From assembly GCF_000745855.1 (NCBI RefSeq), contig NZ_JQKD01000017.1, positions 59,865 through 123,864 of the forward strand: a DNA stretch of 64,000 nt. Direction: 5' to 3'. The notes beneath the pieces are model-generated. The model was given only the letters and a program-made list of their open reading frames with translations. It did no database searches and was not told the DNA's origin. The DNA is from Xenophilus azovorans DSM 13620. Lineage in GTDB: Bacteria; Pseudomonadota; Gammaproteobacteria; Burkholderiales; Burkholderiaceae_C. Numbering within the stretch: the stretch's first letter is position 1; each line of letters begins with the position of its first letter. Of this stretch, positions 16,981-25,533 are shown one piece after another. Made by a program: the position numbers and the translations under genes.

Positions 16981-18051
16981 ATGGCTGACTACTTCGAGAT
17001 CGACTTTCTTGGCGTCGAAACAGCGAAAAGCGGGGACGCGATCACGCTGCGCTACTCGGTGAATGGCACCGAGGGCGTGCACGTTGTTGACGGTGGGTAT
17101 CTGGATACGGGTGATCAGATAGTCGAGCATCTGAAGACGTACTATGGAACAACAGTCATCGACCATGTGATCCTCACGCACCCAGATCGCGATCACGCCA
17201 ACGGACTACGAAAAGTCCTGGAGCAATGCACGGTCAGGAATCTTTGGATCAACCGGCCGTGGATATACGCGGACCAGTTGATCGATCGCTTTGAGACCTA
17301 TGAATCGGTTGAAGCCCTGCGACGGAAGTTGCGCTCAATCTACGATGCCACGGCAATTCTTGAGGATATTGCGGTGGAGAAGGGAATTCCAATCCATGCC
17401 CCCCTTCAGGGGCAGAGCATCGGTCCGTTCGCGGTCATGGCACCTACCCTGGGGCGCTACTTGGACCTGATCGTGGACTCCGCGAAGACACCGGAAGCTG
17501 TCGAAGAAAGTGCTTTTGATAGCGCGCTGAGCAGCATATTCCGGGCAGTGAAGGCCGCGACCGCCTACATCAAGTCCCTGTGGGGCGAGGAATATTTCCC
17601 GCCTGAGCCGACCAGTCGTGAGAATGAAATGAGTGTGGTGCAGTCGGCTGTCTTGAACGGTCATCGCGTCATGCTTACTGGCGATGCCGGGCGTGAAGCA
17701 CTGCAGGAGGTGATCGACTACGCACCTTTCGTGGGACTCGCGCTGCCAGGTATTCGGTATTTCCAAGTGCCCCATCACGGCGGGCGACACAACGTTTCGA
17801 CCGAAGTCTTGGATCAACTGCTCGGCCCACGGTTGAACAGTATGCCGGACAAGCACCATTGGAATGCCATATGCAGTTCTGCCAAGGCGGATGAGGATCA
17901 TCCGCGGAAGTCGGTGATTCGCGCCGTATTGCACCGGGGTGGGCACTGGGCGGCAACTGAAAGCCAGAACATACGCATCGGGGCAGGCATCACCCGCGAT
18001 GGCTGGGTGCCGATTCCCCAGGCGGCGTATCCGGAAGATCAAGAAAATTGA
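16981..18051 (+). CDS. ComEC-like metallo-beta-lactamase-fold protein (downstream copy)
   Basis: 356 residues. Metal motif HPDRDH at 67-72 in VIDHVILTHPDRDHANGL, then HRVMLTGDAGREAL, YFQVPHHGGRHNVS and AICSSAKADEDHPRKSVIRA, the same ComEC-type sequence of motifs as the upstream copy, although the two proteins are otherwise quite different. The start ATG 16981 has GAGGGA eight bases upstream; the frame extends to 16936 but that part overlaps the end of the preceding gene region and lacks a site. It follows the E2-E1-JAB stop by 45 bases and is probably the last gene of the operon. Cytoplasmic; substrate unknown. Confidence 0.82.
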   Translation: MADYFEIDFLGVETAKSGDAITLRYSVNGTEGVHVVDGGYLDTGDQIVEHLKTYYGTTVIDHVILTHPDRDHANGLRKVLEQCTVRNLWINRPWIYADQLIDRFETYESVEALRRKLRSIYDATAILEDIAVEKGIPIHAPLQGQSIGPFAVMAPTLGRYLDLIVDSAKTPEAVEESAFDSALSSIFRAVKAATAYIKSLWGEEYFPPEPTSRENEMSVVQSAVLNGHRVMLTGDAGREALQEVIDYAPFVGLALPGIRYFQVPHHGGRHNVSTEVLDQLLGPRLNSMPDKHHWNAICSSAKADEDHPRKSVIRAVLHRGGHWAATESQNIRIGAGITRDGWVPIPQAAYPEDQEN

Positions 18052-18427
18052 CAGCGCCTGAAGGCCAGCACCACTTTTCAACTGCCTGCTGGCAACTTGG
18101 CCTGCATCCCGACGTTCCTTCGTCGGGCTCATGGGCTGCGCCCCGAGCTTCGTGCCGAATCGCAGTCATCCGGCTTCAAGCCCGGACGCTCTGATCTGGA
18201 CTGACGCTTCGGACCTGCGCGCTACGCTTGTCAATACCGGGGTGGCTGCGTGGTGAGGTGTGGCGGCTTGCTGTTCCCTTCATCGTGCCACGGCGTGCTC
18301 GCCGTCAATGACTGCGCACCTTCGGCGCTTGCGGCCTGGCGGCCGTCTTCGATCTTTGACTGCTTGCGCTGCGCCGTGCCCTGCAAGGGCTGGGCAATTC
18401 CGCCCGGTAACCTTACAGGAGTTCACC
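18052..18427 (+). other. intergenic region at the end of the defence-like cassette
   Basis: 376 bases. The first part has low-complexity GC-rich blocks (CTTCGTCGGGCTCATGGG, GACCTGCGCGCTACGCTTG) reminiscent of the ICE intergenic repeats further right. It ends with CAGGAG (18417-18422) serving the DUF2958 gene. No convincing gene or terminator; this is probably the junction between variable cargo and ICE backbone. Confidence 0.4.
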
Positions 18428-18778
18428 ATGAACCACGCATTCATCACGGACGAGCAGCGCATCGTGCTGCTGGCCAACGGCCGCGAATCCTTGGAGAACC
18501 CGGACTTCGATCCGGCCCCAGTGGTCAAGCTGTTCACGCCGGATGCCGGCGCGACCTGGCTGCTGACCGAGATTGATCCCGATGACCACGATCACGCCTT
18601 CGGTCTTTGCGACCTGGGCCTAGGGATGCCGGAAATCGGCTGGGTCAGTCTTTCCGAACTGGCGACCGTGCGCGGGCGGCTGGGCTTGCCGGTAGAGCGG
18701 GATCTGCACTTTCGTGCCGAGAAGCGGCTGAGCGCCTATGCGCGCGATGCGCGGCTGGCGGGGCGTGTCGTTGTCTGA
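18428..18778 (+). CDS. DUF2958 protein (copy 1)
   Basis: 116 residues. DUF2958 signature PVVKLFTPDAGATWLLTEID, then GLCDLGLGMPEIGWVSLSEL and HFRAEKRLSAYA. Function unknown; these small acidic proteins recur on Tn4371-like ICEs and related plasmids. The start has CAGGAG five bases upstream. A clearly related second copy lies at 26396-26743. It is probably the first backbone gene after the cargo region. Confidence 0.85.
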   Translation: MNHAFITDEQRIVLLANGRESLENPDFDPAPVVKLFTPDAGATWLLTEIDPDDHDHAFGLCDLGLGMPEIGWVSLSELATVRGRLGLPVERDLHFRAEKRLSAYARDARLAGRVVV

Positions 18779-18841
18779 CCTGGTTCTGGGGCGCCGCAAG
18801 GCGCTCCTGAGCGTTCTCAATCATTTCAGGAGGTCAAGGCC

Positions 18842-19120
18842 ATGAGCAGCCACCACGACTACATCCTCGAAATCACGGCAGAGCATGATGCGTTCAAGCC
18901 GTTCCCACCGGAGAACGGCCAGCCCTTGCGCTTTGCGCTCGGCGACGCGGTGATCTATACCAACGAGTTTGGCGCACAGTTCCGGTGCCGCGTCACCGGG
19001 TTTTATCGTCCCAGCGGACTTTCGGGCCTGTACGCGCGCGGTGCGCGCTACCTGCTGGACTCGTCATCGCCGTGGATGCCGGTGTCGGAAGCCAGCCTGC
19101 GCCCCGACGACCCGGCCTGA
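18842..19120 (+). CDS. conserved small ICE protein
   Basis: 92 residues, soluble, no named domain recognised. Sequence features: YILEITAEHDAFKPFPPENG, FALGDAVIYTNEFGAQFRCR and GARYLLDSSSPWMPVSEASL, suggesting a small beta-rich fold. AGGAGG at 18828-18833 fixes the start. It follows DUF2958 by 63 bases, probably in the same transcript. I see no basis for a function. Confidence 0.65.
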   Translation: MSSHHDYILEITAEHDAFKPFPPENGQPLRFALGDAVIYTNEFGAQFRCRVTGFYRPSGLSGLYARGARYLLDSSSPWMPVSEASLRPDDPA

Positions 19121-19122
19121 TG

Positions 19123-19250
19123 CCTTCGCGCCCCTGGCGGGGCGCTGCGCGCTGCGCTTGCCTCCAGGGGAAAGCCCTGCGGGCTATCCCCGCCGCGCAG
19201 GCTTGGCGCCCCTCTCGCGCAGCGAACCGGCTGGTGCCGGATCGCTCCCT
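19123..19250. repeat. ICE dispersed intergenic repeat, copy A
   Basis: Shares GGCGCTGCGCGCTGCGCTTG with 24531-24550 (copy B), then CCTCC, GGGGAAA, a CCCCGCCGCGC block and GCTTGGCGCCCCT in the same order as copies B and C. Copy A lacks the upstream part present in the other two. Confidence 0.7.
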
Positions 19251-19262
19251 TCATGCCGGACA

Positions 19263-19562
19263 TTACGATGGCACTTCGGGCGTGGGTGTGTCGGGTTCGT
19301 AGTCGCCCAGCCACTCGAAGAGACGTTCGATATCGCAGTCCAGCTGGTTCAGCGTGGCCTGGGCCATTGCGTACCAGGTGGTGCCGTCGTCCGTTTCTTC
19401 GGAGGCGGACAGCAGGACGTTGAGCTGTGCGCGCCGTCCCAGCAGGCGCTGCATCTCGTTGCCTACCGTCTTGCGGTCGGTGGTCCAGATGAGGGTCGGC
19501 AGAAAGATGCCAGGCCCTTCTGCTCCAGGCGCAGGCGTTCCGGGTTGCATGGGATCGCTCAT
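19263..19562 (-). CDS. conserved small ICE protein
   Basis: 99 residues. No named family recognised. Contains LIWTTDRKTVGNEMQRLLGR, a helical middle with WYAMAQATLNQLDCDIERLF, and a proline/acidic tail (DYEPDTPTPEVPS). The ATG at 19560-19562 is chosen because GGAG lies eight bases upstream on the minus strand; the open frame extends 19 codons further without a site. It is on the opposite strand to its neighbours. Confidence 0.6.
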   Translation of the reverse strand: MSDPMQPGTPAPGAEGPGIFLPTLIWTTDRKTVGNEMQRLLGRRAQLNVLLSASEETDDGTTWYAMAQATLNQLDCDIERLFEWLGDYEPDTPTPEVPS

Positions 19563-19709
19563 GGTGGTTCTCCAGAAGGTGGAGATTCCACGGTAGGCAT
19601 TGGCCCGTGACCGGGCCACTCGAAATTCGCGCTATTTCGGGGGGATTTCGGGATCAGCGCCGATCGGCCGTGGCGCAGTCATGCGGGCGGGCTGCCTTTG
19701 AGCCGGTGC

Positions 19710-19931
19710 TTACCAGGGCTTCCAGCGCCGCTGGGGTGTTTGCGGCACGGCGCCGAGCAATTGGATCGGCGGCAGTGCATGGGGCGCATTGTTCCTGGGG
19801 AAGCGCCGGCGCACTTCGCATTCCAGTTCGTGCGCGAGGCCGCGTGCGTCCTTCTCGCCGCGCAGTGCCCGTTGCCGCCAGTCTCGGGCCTGGGCCATCA
19901 GTTCATCGTCTTGTAGGGCTCGTATGTCCAT
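19710..19931 (-). CDS. conserved small ICE protein
   Basis: 73 residues from ATG at 19929-19931 (MDIRALQDDELMAQARDWR); a GTG start at 19973 would add 14 residues (DSYPPSHRQNGNG). Mostly helical and basic, with LAHELECEVRRRFPRNN. Neither start has a strong ribosome site. No family recognised; the composition would suit a small nucleic-acid-associated protein, but this is speculation. Confidence 0.5.
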   Translation of the reverse strand: MDIRALQDDELMAQARDWRQRALRGEKDARGLAHELECEVRRRFPRNNAPHALPPIQLLGAVPQTPQRRWKPW

Positions 19932-20498
19932 GCCATTGCCATTTTGCCGATGGCTGGGTGGGTAGCTGTCCACGGGGATTTCATTGAAGTCATGTGGGCG
20001 TCCCCGGCCACCTGGGAGATGGCCGGTCGCGCTCTCGTGCTAGCGCATCGAGCCGCCTGCGGCGTCTCGCCCCCTTCGGGCTTCGATCGTTCCCTCACTC
20101 CGTTCGGCTGACGCCTCCGGCCCGGCTTCCAGCTTCGAGCCTGCGCGCTTCGCTTGCCGTGCGGTCGGCTTGTGGGATGGCCGTTGCCATGTCCAGTCCT
20201 CTTCCCTGACTTCATCACCTTGTCCGCGACTGTAGCCCGCGGCCGTGTGCCGTCAAGGCGCGCAGGGCCGTGTCCTCGGCTGCGCCTGCGGGCCGCCCCC
20301 ACCCTGCGCTTGTTTCCTTGACGGCCCCCGTCCGCGCGCTCCCTTTCGTCGCGGGCGATGAACTCAGGAAAGACGGTGGCAACAGGGCCAACCGGGTTCC
20401 TCGCGCCGACCGCACCGAACAGCCGAAAGGCTGGGCTTCGAATCTTGGAATCCGGTGTGCGGTTTTCTTCAACAGCCTTTTTGTTCAGGAGAAAGACC
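19932..20498 (+). other. 567-base non-coding region upstream of the DUF932 gene
   Basis: Contains a hairpin CCGGCCA (20004-20010) / TGGCCGG (20020-20026) and GC-rich stretches typical of this ICE's intergenic repeats (GCGCGCTTCGCTTGCCGTGC near 20146). The end carries CAGGAGAAAG (20486-20495), the DUF932 ribosome site. The open frames here look like composition artefacts. A promoter for the long backbone operon may lie in it, but I cannot place it. Confidence 0.4.
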
Positions 20499-21326
20499 AT
20501 GCAACTCGCATCCCGCTTCGCTTCCCATTCCCCCGCATTGCGCAGCGACTCCCCGCTGTCCGATGACCAGATCCGCCGCGTGGCCCCGTCCATCTTCGCG
20601 GATGCCCCCCATGAAAGCCGCTCCGAGCGGTACAGCTACATCCCCACCGCCGCCGTGCTGACCGAGCTTCGCAAAGAGGGGTTTCAGCCCTTCATGGTGT
20701 GCCAGACCCGCGTTCGCAACGAGGGCCGGCGCGAGCACACGAAACACATGCTGCGCCTGCGCCACGCCAACCAGATCAACGCCCGCGAAGCCAACGAAAT
20801 CATCCTGCTGAACTCGCACGACGGCACGAGCAGCTATCAATTACTGGGTGGCATGTTCCGCTTCGTTTGCAGCAATGGCCTTGTCTGCGGCGACACCGTG
20901 GGCGATGTGCGCGTGCCCCACAAGGGCGACGTGGCGGGCCATGTCATCGAGGGCGCCTATCAGGTGCTGAGCGGCTTCGAGCATGCGCAGGAATCGCGCG
21001 AATCCATGCAGGCCATCACGCTGGATGCCGGGGAATCGGAAGTGTTCGCCCGCGCCGCGCTGGCCCTCAAGTACGACGACCCAACCAAGCCCGCGCCCGT
21101 CACGGAATCGCAAATCCTGATGCCGCGCCGCTTCGACGACCGCCGCCCCGACCTGTGGAGCGTGTTCAACCGCACGCAGGAGAACCTGACCAAGGGCGGA
21201 TTGCATGGCCGCGCCGCCAATGGCCGCAGACAGCAGACCCGCCCCGTGCAGGGCATTGATTCGGACATTCGCCTGAACCGCGCCCTGTGGCTGCTGGCCG
21301 ATGGCATGCGCGCCCTCAAGGCCTGA
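20499..21326 (+). CDS. DUF932 protein
   Basis: 275 residues. DUF932/DUF945 landmarks: ESRSERYSYIPTAAVLTELR, VRNEGRREHTKHMLRLRHAN, LLNSHDGTSSYQLLGGMFRF, CSNGLVCGD and LNRALWLLADGMRAL. The family is found on plasmids and ICEs, often next to ParB-like genes, with no established activity. The ATG at 20499 has CAGGAG ahead of it; upstream codons in this frame are spurious. It is followed after 75 bases by the ParB-like gene on the same strand. Confidence 0.85.
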   Translation: MQLASRFASHSPALRSDSPLSDDQIRRVAPSIFADAPHESRSERYSYIPTAAVLTELRKEGFQPFMVCQTRVRNEGRREHTKHMLRLRHANQINAREANEIILLNSHDGTSSYQLLGGMFRFVCSNGLVCGDTVGDVRVPHKGDVAGHVIEGAYQVLSGFEHAQESRESMQAITLDAGESEVFARAALALKYDDPTKPAPVTESQILMPRRFDDRRPDLWSVFNRTQENLTKGGLHGRAANGRRQQTRPVQGIDSDIRLNRALWLLADGMRALKA

Positions 21327-21401
21327 CCCCCTCTGACGTGTTCCCCGCCGGAGGGGCGGTTTCCCCTCCATTCCCTTGTTTCACTTGATTGGAGATTCAC
21401 C

Positions 21402-23468
21402 ATGAACGCCGTTACTTACACCGAAGCTCAAGCCCTCGACAGCCGCGCAAACGTGCTGCAAGCCGCCGACCCGAGCAAGCACATGATTCTGGTTCCGCTG
21501 TCGCGGCTGGTGCTGCGCCCCACGGGCCGCAACGTGCGCAAGACCGTCCCGCGCATGTCCATCCCCGAGCTGGCCGCGAGCATTCAGCGCGTGGGCCTGC
21601 TGCAAAACCTGATCGTGATTCCCGCCGCCGATGACCTGCATTACGAGGTGGTGGCAGGTGGCCGACGCTTTGCGGCCCTCAAGCTGCTGGCAAAGAAGCA
21701 CCGTATCGCCAAGGATTGGGACGTGCCTTGCCTGCAGGTGGCCGATGGCACGGCCCGCACCGCCAGCCTGACCGAGAACGTGCAGCGCGAAGCCATGCAC
21801 CCAGCAGACCAGTTTGAAGCCTTCGCCGCGCTGGTGGCCGAAGGCCGACCGATTGAGGACATTGCGGCGGATTTCTCCGTTACGCCGCTGGTGGTGCAGC
21901 GCCGCTTGAAGCTCGCCAATGTCTCGCCGCGTTTGATGGAGGACTACCGGGCCGATGCCGTGAGCCTCGATCAGCTGATGGCGCTCTCCATCACCGACGA
22001 CCACGCCGCGCAGGAATGCGCGTTCTACGATGCGCCGCAATGGCAGCGCCAACCCTCGCACTTGCGCGAACGTCTGACGGAGCGCGAGATTGACGCCTAC
22101 CGGCATCCGCTGGTGCGCTTCGTCGGGCTGGACACCTACGAGCAGGCGGGCGGCGGCATCCGCCGCGACCTGTTCGCGGAGGGCGATGCAGGCGTGTACC
22201 TGACCGACGCCGCGCTGCTGGAACGACTGGCGCAAGACAAGCTGGCGGGCATCGCCGCAGAGGTGAAGGCCGAGGGCTGGGCTTGGGCTGATGCCACGCC
22301 GGGCGTGACCCATGCCGATCTGCACGCCTTCCAGCGTGCGCCGAGGGAGCGCCGCGAGCCGAACAAGCGCGAAGCACAGCGCATCGAGAGGCTGCAAGCC
22401 AAGATGCAGGAGGTGGCCGAAGCCATTGATGCCGCGACGGACGCCGACGACGAGGACAAGGCCGATGCGCTGCAAGAGGAAGGCGAGCGGCTGGGCGAGC
22501 AGTTGCAGGCGCTGGAAGACGGCTTGCAGGGGTACGGCGCGAACGTGAAGGCCGCAGCCGGGGCCATCGTCACCATCGGCCGCAACGGCGAGGTGGTGAT
22601 TCATCGCGGACTGCTGCGCGAGGCCGAGGCCAAGGCACTGCGCACACTGGAGAAGCTGCGCCAAGGGTTCAGCGACCCAGATGCCGCGAACGATGACGAA
22701 GGCGAGGACGACGAGCCGCCCAAGGCAGCAGCGATTTCCGACCGACTGGCCCAGCGCCTGAGCGCCCATCGCACCGCCGCGCTGCAAATCGAGGTGGCCC
22801 GGCATCCGCAGGTGGCGGTGGCCGCGCTGGTGCATGGCATGGTGCAGACCGTCTTGCAGGGCCGCTACTACGGGCGCGACCTGCCGCTGGGCGTGAGCCT
22901 GAAAGTCCAAGACCGGCTGGACGGCATGGCCCCGGACTGGCCCGAGTCACCCGCCGCCGTGGCGCTGCGTGAATTGCAGCAGGCGTGGAGCGGCAAGCTG
23001 CCCGAGGACAGCGCCGAACTGTTTGCCGCGCTGCTGGCGATGGAGCAAGGCGAACTGGTCAAGCTGCTGGCCGTGTGCGTGGCTTCCACGGTGGACGTGG
23101 TGACGCCTCGCGCCACACCGCACCAGCCCGGCGAGGAACTGGCGCAGGCCGTGGGCCTCGACATGGCCGCATGGTGGCAGCCGACCGCCGAGGGGTATTT
23201 CAAGCACGTTCCGAAGGCGGCAGTTCTGCAAGCCGTGGGCGAGTACGCGCCCGATCAGGTTTCCCGGCTGGCGAAGCTGAAGAAGGCCGACATTGCCAGC
23301 GAAGCCGAGCGGCTGGCCGATGGCGCGGGTTGGATGCCTGCCATCTTTAAGGTCGAAGGCCCGCAGCAGGCAGTGAAGGAAAGCGCGCAGGAGGCAGGCC
23401 CGGAGCAGGACGCCCCGGAGGATGCCGAGGCAATGGCGGATGAACCCGCCGAGGCGCTGGCCGCTTGA
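21402..23468 (+). CDS. parB: large ParB/Srx-domain protein of the ICE
   Basis: 688 residues, about twice a chromosomal ParB. The ParB/Srx domain (about 30-135) contains GRNVRKTV, IPELAASIQRVGLLQNLIV, YEVVAGGRRFAALKLL and SLTENVQREAMHPADQFEAF. A helix-turn-helix follows (about 140-185: IEDIAADFSVTPLVVQRRLK). The long C-terminal half is helical with a charged, probable coiled-coil stretch (about 335-385, EAQRIERLQAKMQEVAEA) and an acidic tail. ParB-fold proteins bind CTP and centromere-like DNA; in Tn4371-type ICEs this gene is constant but separated from parA (29347), so a regulatory or nuclease-like role is also possible. Confidence 0.88.
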   Translation: MNAVTYTEAQALDSRANVLQAADPSKHMILVPLSRLVLRPTGRNVRKTVPRMSIPELAASIQRVGLLQNLIVIPAADDLHYEVVAGGRRFAALKLLAKKHRIAKDWDVPCLQVADGTARTASLTENVQREAMHPADQFEAFAALVAEGRPIEDIAADFSVTPLVVQRRLKLANVSPRLMEDYRADAVSLDQLMALSITDDHAAQECAFYDAPQWQRQPSHLRERLTEREIDAYRHPLVRFVGLDTYEQAGGGIRRDLFAEGDAGVYLTDAALLERLAQDKLAGIAAEVKAEGWAWADATPGVTHADLHAFQRAPRERREPNKREAQRIERLQAKMQEVAEAIDAATDADDEDKADALQEEGERLGEQLQALEDGLQGYGANVKAAAGAIVTIGRNGEVVIHRGLLREAEAKALRTLEKLRQGFSDPDAANDDEGEDDEPPKAAAISDRLAQRLSAHRTAALQIEVARHPQVAVAALVHGMVQTVLQGRYYGRDLPLGVSLKVQDRLDGMAPDWPESPAAVALRELQQAWSGKLPEDSAELFAALLAMEQGELVKLLAVCVASTVDVVTPRATPHQPGEELAQAVGLDMAAWWQPTAEGYFKHVPKAAVLQAVGEYAPDQVSRLAKLKKADIASEAERLADGAGWMPAIFKVEGPQQAVKESAQEAGPEQDAPEDAEAMADEPAEALAA

Positions 23469-23482
23469 CCCACGCCGAAGGC

Positions 23483-23510
23483 AAGCGCCCCGGCTTCGAC
23501 CGGGGCGCTT
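23483..23510 (+). terminator. perfect stem-loop after the ParB-like gene
   Basis: AAGCGCCCCGG (23483-23493) pairs fully with CCGGGGCGCTT (23500-23510) around a 6-base loop CTTCGA. There is no T-tract, so termination would be weak or factor-dependent; it may instead insulate or protect the message end. Confidence 0.6.
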
Positions 23511-23530
23511 CGCTGCAAGGAGAAGCCCCC

Positions 23531-23740
23531 ATGACCCGCACCACCACCAACCGCCCGCGCATGGCGGCGGTCTATGCACCCGGCACGGTGCGCGCCCGCC
23601 GCTGGCACGGCGATGGCGACGTGCGCGGCTACCGACCGCCCTCGGGCTGGTCGGCCCGCGCTGACCTCACCGACATACATCCCATCACGGGCCGCGCCTT
23701 GCCGCGTGCCGTGTGGTGGATCATCGAAACGAAGGAATGA
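23531..23740 (+). CDS. conserved small basic ICE protein
   Basis: 69 residues, basic. Contains TRTTTNRPRMAAVYAPGTVR, RGYRPPSGWSARADLTDIHP and RALPRAVWWIIETKE. AAGGAG (23518-23523) precedes the ATG at 23531, which is preferred to the in-frame ATG at 23465 that overlaps the ParB stop. No family recognised. It sits between two strong stem-loops. Confidence 0.6.
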   Translation: MTRTTTNRPRMAAVYAPGTVRARRWHGDGDVRGYRPPSGWSARADLTDIHPITGRALPRAVWWIIETKE

Positions 23741-23750
23741 TCATCGTCAG

Positions 23751-23882
23751 CACCGCGCCCAGGCCGTTCCGCCCTGGGCGCGGTGAAACGCATAATCCGG
23801 GCGCGGCGGTGGCCGCGCCCGGTGTTGAAGCCGAATAGCCGGGGCATTACGCCGCCGCCTTCACTGGCACTCAGGCGGCGGC
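23751..23882. repeat. three consecutive perfect stem-loops
   Basis: First: 13-bp arms 23751-23763 and 23773-23785 (CACCGCGCCCAGG and its complement). Second: CCGGGCGCGG 23797-23806 with CCGCGCCCGG 23813-23822. Third: GCCGCCGCCT 23851-23860 with AGGCGGCGGC 23873-23882, which overlaps the end of the acetyltransferase gene and could terminate it. No T-tracts. Confidence 0.65.
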
Positions 23883-24389
23883 GTTGAAGGCATCGCTGTA
23901 CTGCGCGATGCCTTCGGGCACTGGCCCATGGAAGGCCAGTGCGAGAAAATAGCCGGGCGGCACGCCCGGCAGTTGCAGGCCCGCATGGGCCTGGAAGCCA
24001 AAGCGCCCGTAGTACGCGGGCTCTCCGAGCAGCACACAGCCTTCGGCCTGCATGGCCCGCAGTTCAGACAGCGCCTGTTCCATCAGGCGCGAGCCGATGC
24101 CGTGCCCCTGCCTCTGCGGCAGGACGGAGATCGGCCCCAGGCCGCACCAGCCTTTGGCCTTGTGGCCGTGGTCGTTGGTGATAGTCACCGGCGACAGAGC
24201 CACATGGCCGACGACCTGGCCGTGTTCTTCGGCCACGATGGAAAGCGTCAGTTCGCTAGCGTCGCGCAATGCACGCACGATGAATTGCTCCGTGTGGCTG
24301 GTGTGCGGCGCATCGGCGAAGGCGGCAATGGTCACGGCCTCGATAGCGGCAATGTCGTTCGTGGTTTCGTGTCGTAGCTGGATGGTCAT
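23871..24389 (-). CDS. GNAT-family N-acetyltransferase (YhbS-like)
   Basis: 172 residues. The acetyl-CoA binding motif A is clear: GWCGLGPISVLPQRQGHGIGSRLME (V/I-x-P-x-x-Q-x-x-G-I/L-G), with ALSPVTI before and YYGRFGF after, the latter typical of YhbS-type enzymes. The ATG at 24387-24389 starts the conserved MTIQLRHETTNDIAAIE. It lies on the opposite strand to the backbone and appears to be cargo or a common passenger. Substrate unknown; antibiotic or toxin acetylation cannot be assumed. Confidence 0.85.
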   Translation of the reverse strand: MTIQLRHETTNDIAAIEAVTIAAFADAPHTSHTEQFIVRALRDASELTLSIVAEEHGQVVGHVALSPVTITNDHGHKAKGWCGLGPISVLPQRQGHGIGSRLMEQALSELRAMQAEGCVLLGEPAYYGRFGFQAHAGLQLPGVPPGYFLALAFHGPVPEGIAQYSDAFNAAA

Positions 24390-25210
24390 GGTGTTCTGCG
24401 TTCCCTGCTCAAAATATAGAACGGCCTGGGCGTGTCGGCGCGTAGCGCCGCCGGGCTTTCGGGCTGCGCCCCGTGCCGACTTCGCTGTCACGGCCATTCG
24501 GCTTCAATCCACTCACGCCTTCGCGCCTGCGGCGCTGCGCGCTGCGCTTGCCTCCGGGGGATCGGCGCAAGGCCCATCCCCGCCGCGCGAGCTTGGCGCC
24601 CCTCGATGCCGCCGAACCGTCGATGCCGGATCGGCCCGGCCAGCGCCCCGCCGCAATGGACGGAGCTGGCGAACACGCTGGTGCTTGCTGCGGCAGGTTG
24701 TGCGAATGCGTGCCGTCCTCAACGCTGGCGGTTCTCGCCCATCACGTCACGAAGGACGGTTCACGGACATCCCGCCCGGCATCGCTATGGAGCTTCCACG
24801 CCACGCCTCAAGACCGGCGCCGCAAGGTGCGGCCGGGGCGTTCTCGCTTGTCGTCGGGTGGTTGACCTGGCCCGCGTCAGTGGGCGAGCCGGTGCTGCCT
24901 TCGTGCGGGGATGCCGAGCCGGCCCTGCCTCCTTTCGATGCGGTTCGGCCCAAGGCGTCCTTGTGTTGTTGTGAATCCTAGCGGTGGCGCGGCTGCGCCT
25001 CGGGCTTCATGGCTGCAACCGTCCGGCGAAAACAATTTCCCCTGCTTTGTCACTGCGTTCGGCGCATTCCTCGCGGGACAAATTCTTTTCGCCTCCCGGC
25101 TCTCCACTGCGTTGCGACCGCAAGCGGTGCAGCCCGCCCGTCCCCCGCCGGCCGGATCACAACAAGGACGCGATGGGCGCGAACCTTGTTCCACCAAAAG
25201 GAGTTTCATC
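24390..25210 (+). other. 821-base intergenic region with repeat copy B
   Basis: Holds dispersed repeat copy B (24447-24634) and otherwise no gene I trust: frames here have skewed composition and no ribosome site. Its last bases (AAAGGAG, 25198-25204) serve the DUF736 gene. A divergent promoter pair for the acetyltransferase and DUF736 must lie here; I cannot locate the hexamers. Confidence 0.4.
24447..24634. repeat. ICE dispersed intergenic repeat, copy B
   Basis: Aligns with copy C (25676-25857) over nearly its whole length: CCGGGCTTT, GGGCTGCGCCCC, TGCCGACTTCGC, GGCCATTCGGCTTCAATCC, TTGCCTCCGGGGG, CCCCGCCGCGCGA, CTTGGCGCCCCT and the closing GAACCG...GCCGGATCGG. The right half also matches copy A. 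Confidence 0.75.
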
Positions 25211-25525
25211 ATGGCCAACATCGGCACCTTCACCGCAGACAAAGACGGCTTCACCGGCACGCTTCGCACCCTGACGCTCAACGTCAAGGTCAAGCTGGTG
25301 CCCAACGACAAGGGGGACAACGAGAAGGCCCCGGACTTCCGCCTGCAGGCCGCCAGCCACGACATCGGCGCGGCGTGGAAGAAGACCAGCGAGGCCGGGC
25401 GGGAGTACATCTCCGTGACCCTCGACGATCCTTCGTTCCCGGCCACGGTCTATGCCCGCCTGATCGAAGGAGAGAACGGCACGCACGACCTGATCTGGTC
25501 GCGCAGCAAGCCCCAGGCGGCCTGA
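25211..25525 (+). CDS. DUF736 protein
   Basis: 104 residues. DUF736 features: [20 protein letters not shown] at the start, [20 protein letters not shown] and [22 protein letters not shown] small beta-rich protein common on ICEs and plasmids of alpha- and betaproteobacteria, function unknown. The ATG at 25211 has AAAGGAG six bases upstream. A perfect hairpin follows eight bases after the stop. Confidence 0.9.
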   Translation: MANIGTFTADKDGFTGTLRTLTLNVKVKLVPNDKGDNEKAPDFRLQAASHDIGAAWKKTSEAGREYISVTLDDPSFPATVYARLIEGENGTHDLIWSRSKPQAA

Positions 25526-25533
25526 CGGCCGCC

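Noticed and set aside
11703..18051. Type II CBASS operon
   Set aside because: E1, E2 and JAB domains and a CapW-like regulator fit, but there is no CD-NTase and no recognisable CBASS effector such as a patatin or SAVED protein. The MBL partners are not CBASS components.
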